A stretch of 60,300 nt of DNA from Streptomyces sp. CB02959 (GCF_002803155.1 NZ_NNBP01000044.1:1-60300); one strand, 5' to 3'; shown: positions 43,572 through 52,181, counted from the first letter of the stretch. A program made the numbers and translations. The notes: generated by a model not told the origin, from the letters alone.

Positions 43572-44711
43572 CTACCCCACAGCCGACACAGCCACCACAG
43601 CCCCCACAGCCACCGCCCGCCCATCCCGCTCCCCCTGCACTCCCTGTACTCCCTGCACCCCTTCCTCCCCGTCTGCCCCTTCCTCCCCTTCCCCCGCCCC
43701 CCGGAACGTGCTCCGGTAGGCCCGCGGCGACACCCCCAGCGCCACCTGGAAGTGCTGCCGCAGCGACGCCGCCGTCCCGAACCCCGCGTCCGCCGCGACC
43801 CGGTCCACCGTCAGCACCGTCTCCTCCAGCAACTGCCGGGCCCGCTCGATCCGTTGCTGCGTCAGCCACTGCACCGGCGACAGCCCCACCTCCTCCCGGA
43901 ACCGCCGGGTGAAGGTCCGTACGCTCATCGACTCCCGGGCCGCCAGCTCCCGCAGGCTCAGCGGCCGGTCCAGGTGCTCCAGCGCCCAGGCCCGCGCCGC
44001 GCCCGTCGACGACACCTGCGGCTCCGGCACCGGCCGCCGCACGTACTGCGCCTGCCCGCCCTCCCGGTGCGGCGGCACCACCGTCCGCCGCGCCACGTCG
44101 TTGGCCACCGCCGCCCCGTGGTCGCACCGCACCATGTGCAGGCAGAGATCGACACCGGAGGCGACCCCGGCCGCCGTCAGCACGTCCCCCTCGTCGGTGT
44201 ACAGCACATCGGCGTCCAGCTCGATCTGCGGGAACAGCCGCCGGAAGTCGTCCACCGACCGCCAGTGCGTGGTGGCCCGCCGCCCGTCCAGCAGCCCGGC
44301 CGCGGCCAGCACGAACGCCCCGGTGCAGATCGACGCGATCCGGGTCCCCGGCCGGATCCGGGCCAGCGCGTCGGCCATCGGCGGGCTCAGCCGCCCCTCC
44401 CGCTGCTCCGTCCCCAGGTCGTAGTCGATCCCGGAGGCCGGCAGGACGACCGTGTCCGCGGTCTCCAACACCTCCGGTCCGTGCGCCACGTTGATCGTGA
44501 AGTCGGCGTCGGTGCGCACCTCCCCCGGCTCCAGCGCGCACGTCACCACCGTGTACAGCTCCTCGCCGGACGCCGACCTGGCCTCCCCGAAGATCCGGTG
44601 CACGATCCCCAACTCGATGGGCAGCATCCCCGGCCGCACCAGCACCGCCACCCGGTGCCGCCGCAGTCCGTTCCGGTCCGGCTCCCGCTCGTCCGCTCGA
44701 CCCCAGTCCAT
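43572..44711 (-). CDS. GlxA/FtrA-type AraC-family regulator
   Basis: A 379-aa regulator. N-terminal DJ-1/PfpI-like domain (~20-195) with RIASICTGAFVLAAAGLLDG containing the nucleophile-elbow Cys, and a C-terminal AraC helix-turn-helix pair (~235-325: SLRELAARESMSVRTFTRRF, DRVAADAGFGTAASLRQHFQ). The last ~45 residues are a low-complexity tail (VQGVQGVQG). I took ATG 44711 because AAGGA lies 7 nt upstream; ATG 44732 is the alternative. It diverges from a quinone oxidoreductase gene by 72 bp and probably controls it. Confidence 0.93.
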   Translation of the reverse strand: MDWGRADEREPDRNGLRRHRVAVLVRPGMLPIELGIVHRIFGEARSASGEELYTVVTCALEPGEVRTDADFTINVAHGPEVLETADTVVLPASGIDYDLGTEQREGRLSPPMADALARIRPGTRIASICTGAFVLAAAGLLDGRRATTHWRSVDDFRRLFPQIELDADVLYTDEGDVLTAAGVASGVDLCLHMVRCDHGAAVANDVARRTVVPPHREGGQAQYVRRPVPEPQVSSTGAARAWALEHLDRPLSLRELAARESMSVRTFTRRFREEVGLSPVQWLTQQRIERARQLLEETVLTVDRVAADAGFGTAASLRQHFQVALGVSPRAYRSTFRGAGEGEEGADGEEGVQGVQGVQGERDGRAVAVGAVVAVSAVG

Positions 44712-44783
44712 GGCCGGATCCTTGCACAGCATGACCTTCGAGCCACTCGTCCGCCGTCCGCCCCACCGCGGAGGGTGGACGCC

Positions 44784-45575
44784 ATGAAGGTCCTCTGGCT
44801 GTTCGCCCACCCCGACCACCGCTCCCTCAACGGCGCCCTCAAAACGGACGGGCTGCGCACCCTCGAAGCCCACGGCCACCAGCACCAGGTCTCCGACCTC
44901 TACGCCATGAAATGGAACCCGGTGGTCGACGCCGCCGACTACGCCGACCACGACCCGGCCGACCGCCTCCACGTGGGCGCCGCCTCCGAACGCGCCTACA
45001 ACGGCGGCCGGTTGAGCCCCGACATCGCCGCCGAACAGCGGAAACTCGACTGGGCCGACACCCTCGTCGTCCAGTTCCCCCTCTGGTGGTACGGCATGCC
45101 CGCCATCCTCAAGGGCTGGTTCGACCGCGTCTTCGTCAAGGGCTTCGCGTTCGGCCGCACCGACCCCGCCACCGGCCGCCCGCAGCGCTACGGCGACGGC
45201 CCGCTGACCGGCAAACGCGCCCTGGTCGTCGTCACCTCCGGCGCCCGCGCCGCCACCCTCGGCCCCCGGGGCGTCAACGGCGACCTCAACGACCTCCTCT
45301 TCCCCCTCCAGCACGGCGCCCTCTGGTACACGGGCATGTCCGTCGTCCCGCCCCTCCTGATCCCCGGCGCGGACCGCACCACCCCGGACGCCTACGCCAC
45401 CGCCGCCGACCGCCTACGCCACCGCCTGCTCACCCTCCCCACCACCGACCCGCTCCCCTTCCGCCACCAGAACACCGGCGACTACGACGACGACCTCCTC
45501 CTCCACCCCCACCTCACCCCCACCACCCCCACCGGCCCCTGGGCCCACTACACCGCCCCACCCCGACACCTCTGA
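44784..45575 (+). CDS. NAD(P)H dehydrogenase (quinone), NQO1-like flavodoxin fold
   Basis: A 263-aa flavoprotein. MKVLWLFAHPDHRSLNGAL, VVQFPLWWYGMPAILKGW and FDRVFVKGFAF are the signature segments of NQO1/KefF-type flavodoxin-like oxidoreductases. It performs two-electron reduction of quinones or electrophiles. GGAGGGTGG precedes ATG 44784. The divergent GlxA-type regulator with a reactive Cys suggests induction by electrophile or redox stress. Confidence 0.93.
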   Translation: MKVLWLFAHPDHRSLNGALKTDGLRTLEAHGHQHQVSDLYAMKWNPVVDAADYADHDPADRLHVGAASERAYNGGRLSPDIAAEQRKLDWADTLVVQFPLWWYGMPAILKGWFDRVFVKGFAFGRTDPATGRPQRYGDGPLTGKRALVVVTSGARAATLGPRGVNGDLNDLLFPLQHGALWYTGMSVVPPLLIPGADRTTPDAYATAADRLRHRLLTLPTTDPLPFRHQNTGDYDDDLLLHPHLTPTTPTGPWAHYTAPPRHL

Positions 45576-45596
45576 CCACCCCCTCCGCCCGACCGC

Positions 45597-45690
45597 CCTA
45601 CAACTCACCCGACAGCTCACCGAACAACTCACCCACCGCCCCACCCACCGACTCACCCGACAACTCGCCCGACTCACCCAATTCCCCCGA
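45597..45690. repeat. degenerate ACTCACCCGACA-type repeat tract
   Basis: Imperfect ~12-bp units (ACTCACCCGACA, GCTCACCGAACA, ACTCACCCACCG) just downstream of the NQO1-like gene; strongly C/A-skewed. Confidence 0.6.
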
Positions 45691-45740
45691 AATACCGGGC
45701 CTGCCGCATCCCCCACCCACCCGTGGAAGGATCCGTACTC

Positions 45741-46487
45741 ATGTCGGACCAGTCCTTCCCGCCGCAGCCGAATCCGCAGTACAACCAGCAGCCCCCACCA
45801 CAACAGCCCTACCAGCAGCCCTATCAACAGCAGCCGTACCAGCAGCAGCCGTACCAACAGGCCCCGCCGCCCCAGTCCCCGTACGGCCAACAGCAGCCCC
45901 CCGCCCCGTACCCGCAGCAGCAGGCGTACCCCCAGACCCCACCGCCCCCGGCCCCGTACGGCCAGCAGCAGGCGTACCAGCAGCAGCCCGGCGCCTACCA
46001 GCAGCAGCCGGCCGCGCCTCAGGGGCCGCCCCCGGGCGTCCCCGCCCCCGCCGACTGGGTACGCCGCTACGGGGCGTCGGCCATCGACGGACTGCTGTTC
46101 GCCGGCGTCGCGGCCCTGGTCGCGCTCACCGCCCGCAACAACGTCCGGCAGGTCCTCCCCCTCATCCCCTGCGCGGCCTTCGGGCTCTCCTTCGTCAACC
46201 ACGTCCTGCTGACCCGCATCGCCGGCGCGAGCATCGGCAAGCTCTTCACCCGCACCCGCGTGATCCGGGTGACGGACGGCAGCACCCCCCATCTGCCCCG
46301 GCTGTTCCGCCGCTGGCTGGTCGGATTCCTCCATCTGGCGATCTCGTGGATCGTCGAGTGGTGGCGCAACATGTACCGCGGCAACCGGGCCGTGTACCGG
46401 CACCCGGAGCTCTCCGCCGACTCCTGCGGCATCCGCCTCGTGCGCTACGTCGACCTCCAGGCGGCCGGCTCGCCGCAGACCCGATAA
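45741..46487 (+). CDS. RDD-family membrane protein with Gln/Pro/Tyr-rich N-terminus
   Basis: A 248-aa protein starting at ATG 45741 with GGAAGGATCC upstream. The first ~100 residues are low-complexity (PYQQQPYQQQPYQQ, PYGQQQ), probably disordered. The RDD domain follows with the conserved WVRRYGASAIDGLLF and two to three TM segments, and IGKLFTRTRVIRV. RDD proteins are of mixed or unknown function; the disordered tail may mediate phase separation or assembly. Confidence 0.88.
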   Translation: MSDQSFPPQPNPQYNQQPPPQQPYQQPYQQQPYQQQPYQQAPPPQSPYGQQQPPAPYPQQQAYPQTPPPPAPYGQQQAYQQQPGAYQQQPAAPQGPPPGVPAPADWVRRYGASAIDGLLFAGVAALVALTARNNVRQVLPLIPCAAFGLSFVNHVLLTRIAGASIGKLFTRTRVIRVTDGSTPHLPRLFRRWLVGFLHLAISWIVEWWRNMYRGNRAVYRHPELSADSCGIRLVRYVDLQAAGSPQTR

Positions 46488-46596
46488 GGGGCCGCGCAAG
46501 GACCGGTCCGGTACCGGTCCTACGCCCCGGCCCCACCCGCCGGTCCGCCCCGGCGCCCCAGCCGCCGACCGGACCCCACCGCCCCCGCCCCGCGCC

Positions 46597-46627
46597 AGAG
46601 GCCCCGCCGATTCCCGACGGGGCCTCT
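46597..46627. terminator. terminator between RDD and P450 genes
   Basis: 10-bp stem AGAGGCCCCG / CGGGGCCTCT between convergent genes. It is nearly the same sequence as the tRNA-Arg-associated hairpin at 50105-50138. Confidence 0.88.
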
Positions 46628-46655
46628 CACCTGCCGCGACGCCCGGCCGACGGCG

Positions 46656-47882
46656 CTACCGGGCCGTTTCCGTCCAGGTCACCGGCAGCGCGTGGACACC
46701 GTAGATGTTCATGTCGGTCTTGAGCTTCACCTCGCCGGCGGGGACGGCGAGCTCCAGCGTCGGGAAGCGACGCAGCAGTCCTTCGAAACCGGCGCGCATC
46801 TCGATGCGGGCCAGCTGCTGGCCGAGGCACTGGTGGACGCCGTGGCCGAAGGCCAGGTGCCCGCGGGCCTTGCGGTGGACGTCCAGGGTGTCGGCGTCGT
46901 CGAAGCGGTCGGGGTCGTGGTCGGCGGCCAGCAGCGAGACGACGACGGTCGATCCCTCGGCGATCGTCTCACCGCAGAGTTCGATGTCCTCCGTGGCGTA
47001 GCGGTAGAAGGTGTCGACGACGGACAGGTAGCGCAGCAGCTCTTCGACGGCGTCGGGCAGCAGATCCGGGTCGGCGCGCAGTTCGGCCAGCTGCTCGGGG
47101 TGCTCCAGGAGCGCGAAGGTGCCCAGCGACAGCATGTTGGCGGTGGTCTCGTGGCCCGCGAGCAGCAGCAGGAAGGCGATGCCGACCAGTTCCTCGATAC
47201 CGAGGTCGTCCTGGCGGGCCAGGTCGGACAGGATGTCCTCGCCGGGTTCGGCGCGCTTGCGCGTGACCAGCTCGGCCAGGTACGTGGTGATCGCGCCGTA
47301 CGCGGCCATCTTCTCTTCGAGCGTCACCTCCTTCTCCATGAACTTGGCGGAGTTCTCCTGGAAGTTCCCCCGGTCCTCGTAGGGGACACCGAGCAGTTCG
47401 CAGATCACCAGCGAGGGCACCGGCAGCGCGAACTCCTTGACCAGGTCGACCGGCGGGGTCAGGCGCGCCAGTTCGTCCAGTTGCCGCTCGACGATGTCGC
47501 CGATGTGCGCTTCGAGCTGCTTCATGCGCTTGACGGTGAAGGCGCCGGTGAGCTTGCGCCGCAGCCGGGAGTGGTCCGGCGGGTCCATGGCGATGAACAG
47601 GCCCGGCACCTGCGGGGACGGTTCGGTGATTGCGGGCATGCCGGGGGTCTCGTACGGCAGGTGGAGAACGCCGATGTCCTGGCGGGAGCTGAACCGGGTG
47701 TCTGCCATGAGCCGGCGGACCGCGTCGTAGCCGGTGACGAGCCAGCCCTCGTGCCCGTCGGGGAAGACCAGGGGACTGACCGGGCGGGCCTCGCGCAGCC
47801 GGGTGATCCGGCGGGGCGGGTCGAAGGGACTCGCGTCGCGCTCCATCGGAAGGCCGTGCGGGACGGGAACCGTTTCACTCAT
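46656..47882 (-). CDS. cytochrome P450
   Basis: A 408-aa soluble actinobacterial P450. I-helix LLLLAGHETTANML (AGxET), K-helix ExxR in EELLRY, and heme-binding FGHGVHQCLGQQLAR with Cys352 as axial ligand. N-terminal segments (WLVTGYDAVRRLMADTRFSS, FIAMDPPDHSRLRRKLTGAF) match CYP105/107-like enzymes. No ferredoxin gene or biosynthetic cluster is adjacent, so a redox partner must come from elsewhere. Start ATG 47882 with GAGAGGAC upstream. Confidence 0.96.
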   Translation of the reverse strand: MSETVPVPHGLPMERDASPFDPPRRITRLREARPVSPLVFPDGHEGWLVTGYDAVRRLMADTRFSSRQDIGVLHLPYETPGMPAITEPSPQVPGLFIAMDPPDHSRLRRKLTGAFTVKRMKQLEAHIGDIVERQLDELARLTPPVDLVKEFALPVPSLVICELLGVPYEDRGNFQENSAKFMEKEVTLEEKMAAYGAITTYLAELVTRKRAEPGEDILSDLARQDDLGIEELVGIAFLLLLAGHETTANMLSLGTFALLEHPEQLAELRADPDLLPDAVEELLRYLSVVDTFYRYATEDIELCGETIAEGSTVVVSLLAADHDPDRFDDADTLDVHRKARGHLAFGHGVHQCLGQQLARIEMRAGFEGLLRRFPTLELAVPAGEVKLKTDMNIYGVHALPVTWTETAR

Positions 47883-48063
47883 CGGATGTCCTCTCGTGGC
47901 GGTCGGTGCGGCCGGACGGCGCCGGGCGACCGCGGACCGGTCACCCCGCCAAATTGGCCTGATCATGACAGGAGAAGCCTTGGAGCTCTCCGCCTGATAC
48001 CTGAAGTAGCAAAAGAATGAGACGAGTTGCTGACGAGACAGACTGCGAGACCCGCGAGGGCGC

Positions 48064-48909
48064 TCAGGGCTTGGCGCGCAGGATGTCGATGTTGCCGTAC
48101 CGGGTACGGGCGCGGACCTCGACGGTGTCCTCGGCCTCCCCCGGGGACTCGGACGCGGCGAGCCCGTTGCGCACCTGACCGGAGTCCGAGCTGACGTCGA
48201 GCCAGGCAGCCGTACCCTCACGGACACCGACCTCGATCGCGCCGTACGACGTCTCCAACTGGACGCTGCCGCGGGCCACTTCGGCCACCCGCAGGGTGCC
48301 GTGCGCGGTGGTCGCGGTGACCGAGTCCTCGGCGCGCAGGATGTCGATGTCGCCGTTGGCACCGCTCACCCGCAGCTCCCCGGTCGCGGCGCCGACGGTC
48401 GTGGTGCCGTGCGAGTTCTTCAGGACCGCGGGCCCGTCGACCAGCCCGACCCGCAGGCTGCCGGAGCTGGTGGTGATCTCGGCCGCGCCCTCGACGCGGT
48501 CCACGCTGATCGAGCCGTGCGACGCGGTCAGCTGCAGCGGCCCGGTCGCATCCAGGCGGACATCGCCCGAGGAGGTCTTCACCCGGACCTCGCCGAGCCG
48601 GCCCTCGCCGAGCACCTGGGTCCAGGCACCGACCATCTCGACGCGCGAGCCGGCGGGCAGCTGGACCGTCACGTCGACGACGCCGGTGCGCCCCAGCAGA
48701 TAGCGCTGCTTGGGCGTCCGCACGGTCAGCGCACCGCCCGCGTACGTCACCTCGGTGCGCTCGGCGTCCCGCACGTCCGCGTCCCGCTGCGGGTCGCGGG
48801 GCCGCGCCTCGACGACCGTGTCGAGGCGGTCGCCCGCGCTGAACTGGATGGAACCGGCGTCCACGTGCGCCGTGACCGAGATCGGTTCGGGAGTGTCGAA
48901 AGAAGGCAT
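48064..48909 (-). CDS. DUF4097 beta-strand repeat protein
   Basis: A 281-aa protein built of repeated beta-strand units (VKTSSGDVRLDATG, SHGSISVDRVEG, TSSGSLRVGLVDG, ANGDIDILRAEDS, TRYGNIDILRAKP), the DUF4097 right-handed beta-roll pattern. No signal peptide. In Streptomyces it typically follows an RHH/HicB-like gene, as here (83 bp gap), so the two form an operon. Function unknown. Confidence 0.92.
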   Translation of the reverse strand: MPSFDTPEPISVTAHVDAGSIQFSAGDRLDTVVEARPRDPQRDADVRDAERTEVTYAGGALTVRTPKQRYLLGRTGVVDVTVQLPAGSRVEMVGAWTQVLGEGRLGEVRVKTSSGDVRLDATGPLQLTASHGSISVDRVEGAAEITTSSGSLRVGLVDGPAVLKNSHGTTTVGAATGELRVSGANGDIDILRAEDSVTATTAHGTLRVAEVARGSVQLETSYGAIEVGVREGTAAWLDVSSDSGQVRNGLAASESPGEAEDTVEVRARTRYGNIDILRAKP

Positions 48910-48992
48910 GGCTGTCCCGTCCTCTTGGGTCTCATGGCCGTCCCCGCTGGTGAGGACGTGGTGTGGGTGAAGTGGGTCGAGCGCGGGCGCGG

Positions 48993-49511
48993 CTAGCGCA
49001 CCCAGCCCTTGAAGTTCTGCCCGACGGTGTGGGACCGCTCCGTCGCACGCGGCCTGGCACCACCGTCGACCGCGGCCGACACGGCACGCACCAGCCACGC
49101 GTTGACCGACAGGCCCTCACGGTTCGCGGCCTCCTCGGCACGCGCCTTGAGGCGGGCCGGCAGCCGCAGATTGACGCGGGCGGTGCCGCCCTCCTCGCCG
49201 TCCTCGGGCAGCGGCGCCGCAAGCGGTTCGACGGCCGCGACCACGGCTTCCGCATGACCGCTGCCACCAGGCGGTGGCGTCACCACGAAGTCGGGTTCCA
49301 GCCCGCGCAGCCGCACGTCGACCGAACCGGGCGCGAGCTCCCGGGTGATCTCGTCCATCGCGGCGGAGAGCACATTGAGCATGGTCAGGCGGGTCGCCGA
49401 CTCCAGAGGAGCAGTGAGCCGCTCGGCCAACTCGCGGGCATCGTCCCCGCCGGCTTCGGCGGCCACCGCCAGCTCCCGACGCAGACTGTCGACATACGGA
49501 GTGAGGTCCAT
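48993..49511 (-). CDS. ribbon-helix-helix (HicB-like) DNA-binding protein
   Basis: A 172-aa protein. The N-terminal ~90 residues are helical. The C-terminal RHH domain at about 113-146 (ARVNLRLPARLKARAEEAAN, GLSVNAWLVRAVSAA) matches HicB/Arc-type antitoxin DNA-binding domains. There is no HicA toxin nearby; its partner in the operon is the DUF4097 gene. Upstream lies a phased array of TGRCACCAC repeats that reaches its start codon, so autoregulation is likely. Confidence 0.88.
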   Translation of the reverse strand: MDLTPYVDSLRRELAVAAEAGGDDARELAERLTAPLESATRLTMLNVLSAAMDEITRELAPGSVDVRLRGLEPDFVVTPPPGGSGHAEAVVAAVEPLAAPLPEDGEEGGTARVNLRLPARLKARAEEAANREGLSVNAWLVRAVSAAVDGGARPRATERSHTVGQNFKGWVR

Positions 49512-49690
49512 GACGCCATAATGACACCACCATGGCACCACACGCAACCACCCCCACCCCTCCACCACACCCCACCCCCCAAAACACCCCCCTGACCTGC
49601 CCAAACACCCCCCCACCCCCCTGAGCCACCAAGACACCACCCCCACAAACCAACCCCCCGCTGACACCACCTGGCACCACTTGGCACCAC
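49511..49690. promoter_or_regulatory. phased TGRCRCCAY repeat arrays, candidate RHH operator
   Basis: Proximal array: TGACGCCAT (49511), TGACACCAC (49522), TGGCACCAC (49533) at 11-bp steps, over the start codon of the RHH gene. Distal array: TGACACCAC (49662), TGGCACCAC (49672), TGGCACCAC (49682) at 10-bp steps. RHH proteins bind direct repeats on one DNA face. The tract between them is extremely C/A-rich. Confidence 0.65.
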
Positions 49691-50104
49691 ACCGCGCCAC
49701 CCCCACCCCACGAGGACAGCCCACCGCCCCCCTCACGCACCCCCGCGCACACCTACACATGACGGCCACCTAGGCAAGAACCACCCATGAACCTCCCAAC
49801 GGAGCGCTGCCGACTCCGAAGCTTCCACGGCCGCGCGACACACCCGATCGAGCCCACCAGACCGGAGTTGAACACCCCCCAACCAGAACGCACGGCAAAC
49901 TCAGCCCCGTTGACCACTCCCACGCTCCCCGCGCACGGCATCCACCCGGCTCACCCCCAGCCCTCCGCATCCGGTCAGGCCGAAGACCCACTGACGCGGA
50001 CAGCAACACACCCGCCGAAACCGGCACCGCGACCGCCCCCCGTCGGCCACCCACCCCGCCCCTCCGACGCGGCCGCCGTCAACCACCGCCGTCAACACAT
50101 ACGC
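49691..50104. other. gene-free chromosomal stretch left of the attL site
   Basis: No supported gene. The open frame at 49787-50188 ends in sequence that is a tRNA fragment and has no family match, so I reject it. Confidence 0.5.
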
Positions 50105-50138
50105 CAGAGGCCCCGTCGATTCCTCGACGGGGCCTCTG
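50105..50138 (-). terminator. terminator of the ancestral tRNA-Arg
   Basis: 15-bp stem (50105-50119 with 50124-50138; AGAGGCCCCGTCGA / TCGACGGGGCCTCT, TTCC loop), 9 bp from the tRNA fragment's 3' end on the minus strand. Confidence 0.88.
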
Positions 50139-50146
50139 ACCTGCTG

Positions 50147-50188
50147 TGCGCTCGGCAGGATTCGAACCTGCAACCTTCTGATCCGTAG
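50147..50188 (-). other. attL: 3' half of tRNA-Arg(ACG)
   Basis: Read on the minus strand, the sequence runs from the anticodon loop CTACGGA through stem TCAGA, variable loop, T-arm GCAGG-TTCGAAT-CCTGC and acceptor CGAGCGC with discriminator A. To the right, where the 5' anticodon stem should be TCTGA, the match stops. The gene's 5' half is absent, so this is not a working tRNA. It is the expected chromosomal-side att remnant of a tRNA-targeting element lying to the right. Confidence 0.88.
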
Positions 50189-50361
50189 GATCGGGCAGGC
50201 GGTTGGGCAGGGGCTCCGCCTTCCTCCCGGCTGATCGCTGATGGTCGTGATCAACGGTCTCTGTGTGCCGTCGTTGCCGTCAGGGTTGCCGTCAGCGCTG
50301 AACGGTGGCACCGACTAGCGTCGACTCGCAGCGCGCGCAGGACTTCAGGCCCAGCCCGGCT

Positions 50362-50437
50362 GAGAGTTACAACTTTCTCTACAGGTTCAAGGCGGCTCGC
50401 CTTGCTCGCCGCGCGCGGCCCGGCCCCCGGCCGGGCC
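50362..50437 (-). repeat. hairpin plus conserved block, left copy
   Basis: Hairpin GGCCCGGCC-CCC-GGCCGGGCC (50417-50437) followed, reading leftward, by GCCGCCTTGAACCTGTAGAG and AAAGTTG (to 50362). The same arrangement in opposite orientation is at 57951-58000. Confidence 0.65.
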
Positions 50438-50566
50438 TGCGCTCCTGTCTCCGCCCCGCTCCAGCCCGGCCGGCGCCCGTCCCGCGCGCTCAACGATCAG
50501 CCGCCTTGGGCCAGAGAAGGGGTACGTCGTGGCTGGGGCGGTCGGCTCCACGGCTTTAGGCAGCCA

Positions 50567-50677
50567 CTTTGGGGCGAGCCTCTAAGATCATGGCCCCAAC
50601 GTCGTGCTTTACCGGGCAGGTCCACAGACTGCCCGACGCGCCATCAGCTTATGGGGCCATGATCACTCGCCCCAAAG
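50567..50677. repeat. 111-bp nested inverted repeat
   Basis: Three nested arm pairs: CTTTGGGGCGAG / CTCGCCCCAAAG (50567-50578, 50666-50677), GATCATGGCCCC / GGGGCCATGATC (50586-50597, 50653-50664) and GGGCAG / CTGCCC (50614-50619, 50629-50634). It would fold into a long branched hairpin just inside the left end of the element. Confidence 0.85.
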
Positions 50678-50730
50678 CAGCTCCAGCCCAAAGCCGCTCC
50701 GCCGACCTCACGCGCGCTCCCCGGAACCTC

Positions 50731-51987
50731 CTATATGTCGCCCTTCATTTGAAGAAATGAGCGCCCGGCAACCAGCATAGAGTGAACTCTCTCTGGACTC
50801 ATAGTTGATTTATCGGAGCCAATTCTTTGGGGGATCGAGAAGTATGCGCCCGATACGCGGCCGGATACACTAGCCCCCCTTACCAAATAAGGTTGCATTT
50901 CCTTTGGTTGTGGCGGGATGAAGATTACCAGCAGATCCCCATCCCTGTAGGAGACTAATTCGACCCTGATCCCCTCAACCGGAGGAGTGATCCTATTCGC
51001 GATGACTTGCATGTACGTCTGAAGATTAAATGACCCCCGTCTGGGCGGGTGGATCATCGTTAAGATATCCCTCCCCGCTGGGTCTTTCTCGGTTGAAAAG
51101 CCGACAATTAGTAGACCCCCGTCGGTGGAATTGGCGAATGCCGCGACATCACAAGCGAGTTCATGCTTCTGCGACTGCTCTGCAATACCGTAACCCTTTC
51201 GCTTGACCTCAAGCCAGTCGGACTCGGGTTGCCCTAGGAGCGTCTCAGCTTTCCCGGCCATGAGTAATGTGTAAGCCCCTATAGGCGCACTCGGGTTCGC
51301 TTTGCGGTAGCGAAGCAGCATCCGGAGCCCCTCTGACACTTCGCTGCATCGGCCTACGGTCCAGTCATCGGGCGGTAATAGTCTGATCTCCCATGCCGGC
51401 GGATCTACGCGGTTATCAAAAAAGCGAATCGAGTCCACCTCTGCGGAGACACGGCTCAGATATAGGGATGCCCGCTCGCGAAAGTCAATTTCGGTACGAC
51501 ATACTGGAAAATCGACAGAGAACACGAAAAGCAGTTCCCCGTCCGAGTTGAGCGAGAAGTTTTCGAAATTCTTCTTTTCGATCTCCCAGACAAAAGACTT
51601 GAATGCGTTTTCCAACTGCCAGTCGCTAAGTCTACCGGCATCACTCACCTCCGAAACGACAGTAAAGTCGATAGGTAACCCTCTGGGGTTGTTTTTAGGT
51701 TCGCTTCGCGATGAATCTTTCAGGGTCTTGCGGATTGAGGGGACTTTCACCGCAGAGATGGAGTCGCGTTCAAATTCGCAGCCGCCCCCTCTTGAGTAAA
51801 AGACTTTCTGGTTTCCGAAAATGACAGCCTTGTCACCTTCGTCCCATTTCATGTCCATGTCGTATGGACCCCCAAGTTGGTTCAGGAGCTCGTAACGCTT
51901 CCTGCACAGAATGCCCGACATCGTCTGCGGTTGCCGCAGTCTCGGTAAACTCTCGCTGGACCTGGCCAAGACGCAGTGGTTGGTCAT
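50731..51987 (-). CDS. AlbA_2 (Schlafen-like) domain protein
   Basis: A 418-aa protein of about 50% GC, far below its surroundings. The C-terminal part (~250-400) is an AlbA_2/Schlafen-type nucleic-acid-binding domain: ESDWLEVKRKGYG, then KHELACDVAAFANSTDGGLL and IVGF, and RITPPVEGIRVELV. The N-terminal ~240 residues are not recognised. ATG 51987 overlaps the upstream gene's stop as ATGA; internal ATGs at 51921 and 51858 are alternatives. Schlafen/AlbA_2 proteins occur in anti-phage systems and in regulators. Here it is probably element cargo. Confidence 0.8.
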   Translation of the reverse strand: MTNHCVLARSSESLPRLRQPQTMSGILCRKRYELLNQLGGPYDMDMKWDEGDKAVIFGNQKVFYSRGGGCEFERDSISAVKVPSIRKTLKDSSRSEPKNNPRGLPIDFTVVSEVSDAGRLSDWQLENAFKSFVWEIEKKNFENFSLNSDGELLFVFSVDFPVCRTEIDFRERASLYLSRVSAEVDSIRFFDNRVDPPAWEIRLLPPDDWTVGRCSEVSEGLRMLLRYRKANPSAPIGAYTLLMAGKAETLLGQPESDWLEVKRKGYGIAEQSQKHELACDVAAFANSTDGGLLIVGFSTEKDPAGRDILTMIHPPRRGSFNLQTYMQVIANRITPPVEGIRVELVSYRDGDLLVIFIPPQPKEMQPYLVRGASVSGRVSGAYFSIPQRIGSDKSTMSPERVHSMLVAGRSFLQMKGDI

Positions 51988-52181
51988 ACCGGCCGAGAAG
52001 CCGAACCGCTCGTTGGGCCGAGAGTCTCGAAGTGTCGACGCTCGTAGACCTGGGCAACCGGCCCAGGGGAGGAAGCTCCGTCCCAGACAACGTATGAAGC
52101 GCCGCCACGGAGGGAAGCCAGCGCAGCGATGGACGCCTCATCGTCACCGGCAAGCAGCTGCACCAGCCGTTCTCGTTTCAT
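51984..52181 (-). CDS. small gene coupled to AlbA_2 gene
   Basis: A 65-aa ORF starting MKRERLVQLLAGDDEASIAA with a perfect GGAGG 5 nt upstream of ATG 52181. Its stop overlaps the AlbA_2 start codon by 4 bp. Composition looks protein-like for the first ~50 residues. No family recognised. Size and coupling would fit an antitoxin, a guard or a truncated gene. Confidence 0.6.
   Translation of the reverse strand: MKRERLVQLLAGDDEASIAALASLRGGASYVVWDGASSPGPVAQVYERRHFETLGPTSGSASRPV

Noticed and set aside
46656..47882. The P450 as part of a secondary-metabolite cluster
   Set aside because: Neighbours (RDD, DUF4097, RHH) are not biosynthetic and no ferredoxin or scaffold enzyme is near.
49787..50188. 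A plus-strand 133-aa ORF ending in ARQDSNLQPSDP
   Set aside because: Its end is translation of the tRNA-Arg fragment, a well-known artefact; no ribosome binding site or family match.
50147..50188. A functional tRNA-Arg gene
   Set aside because: The acceptor 5' strand, D-arm and 5' anticodon stem are missing.
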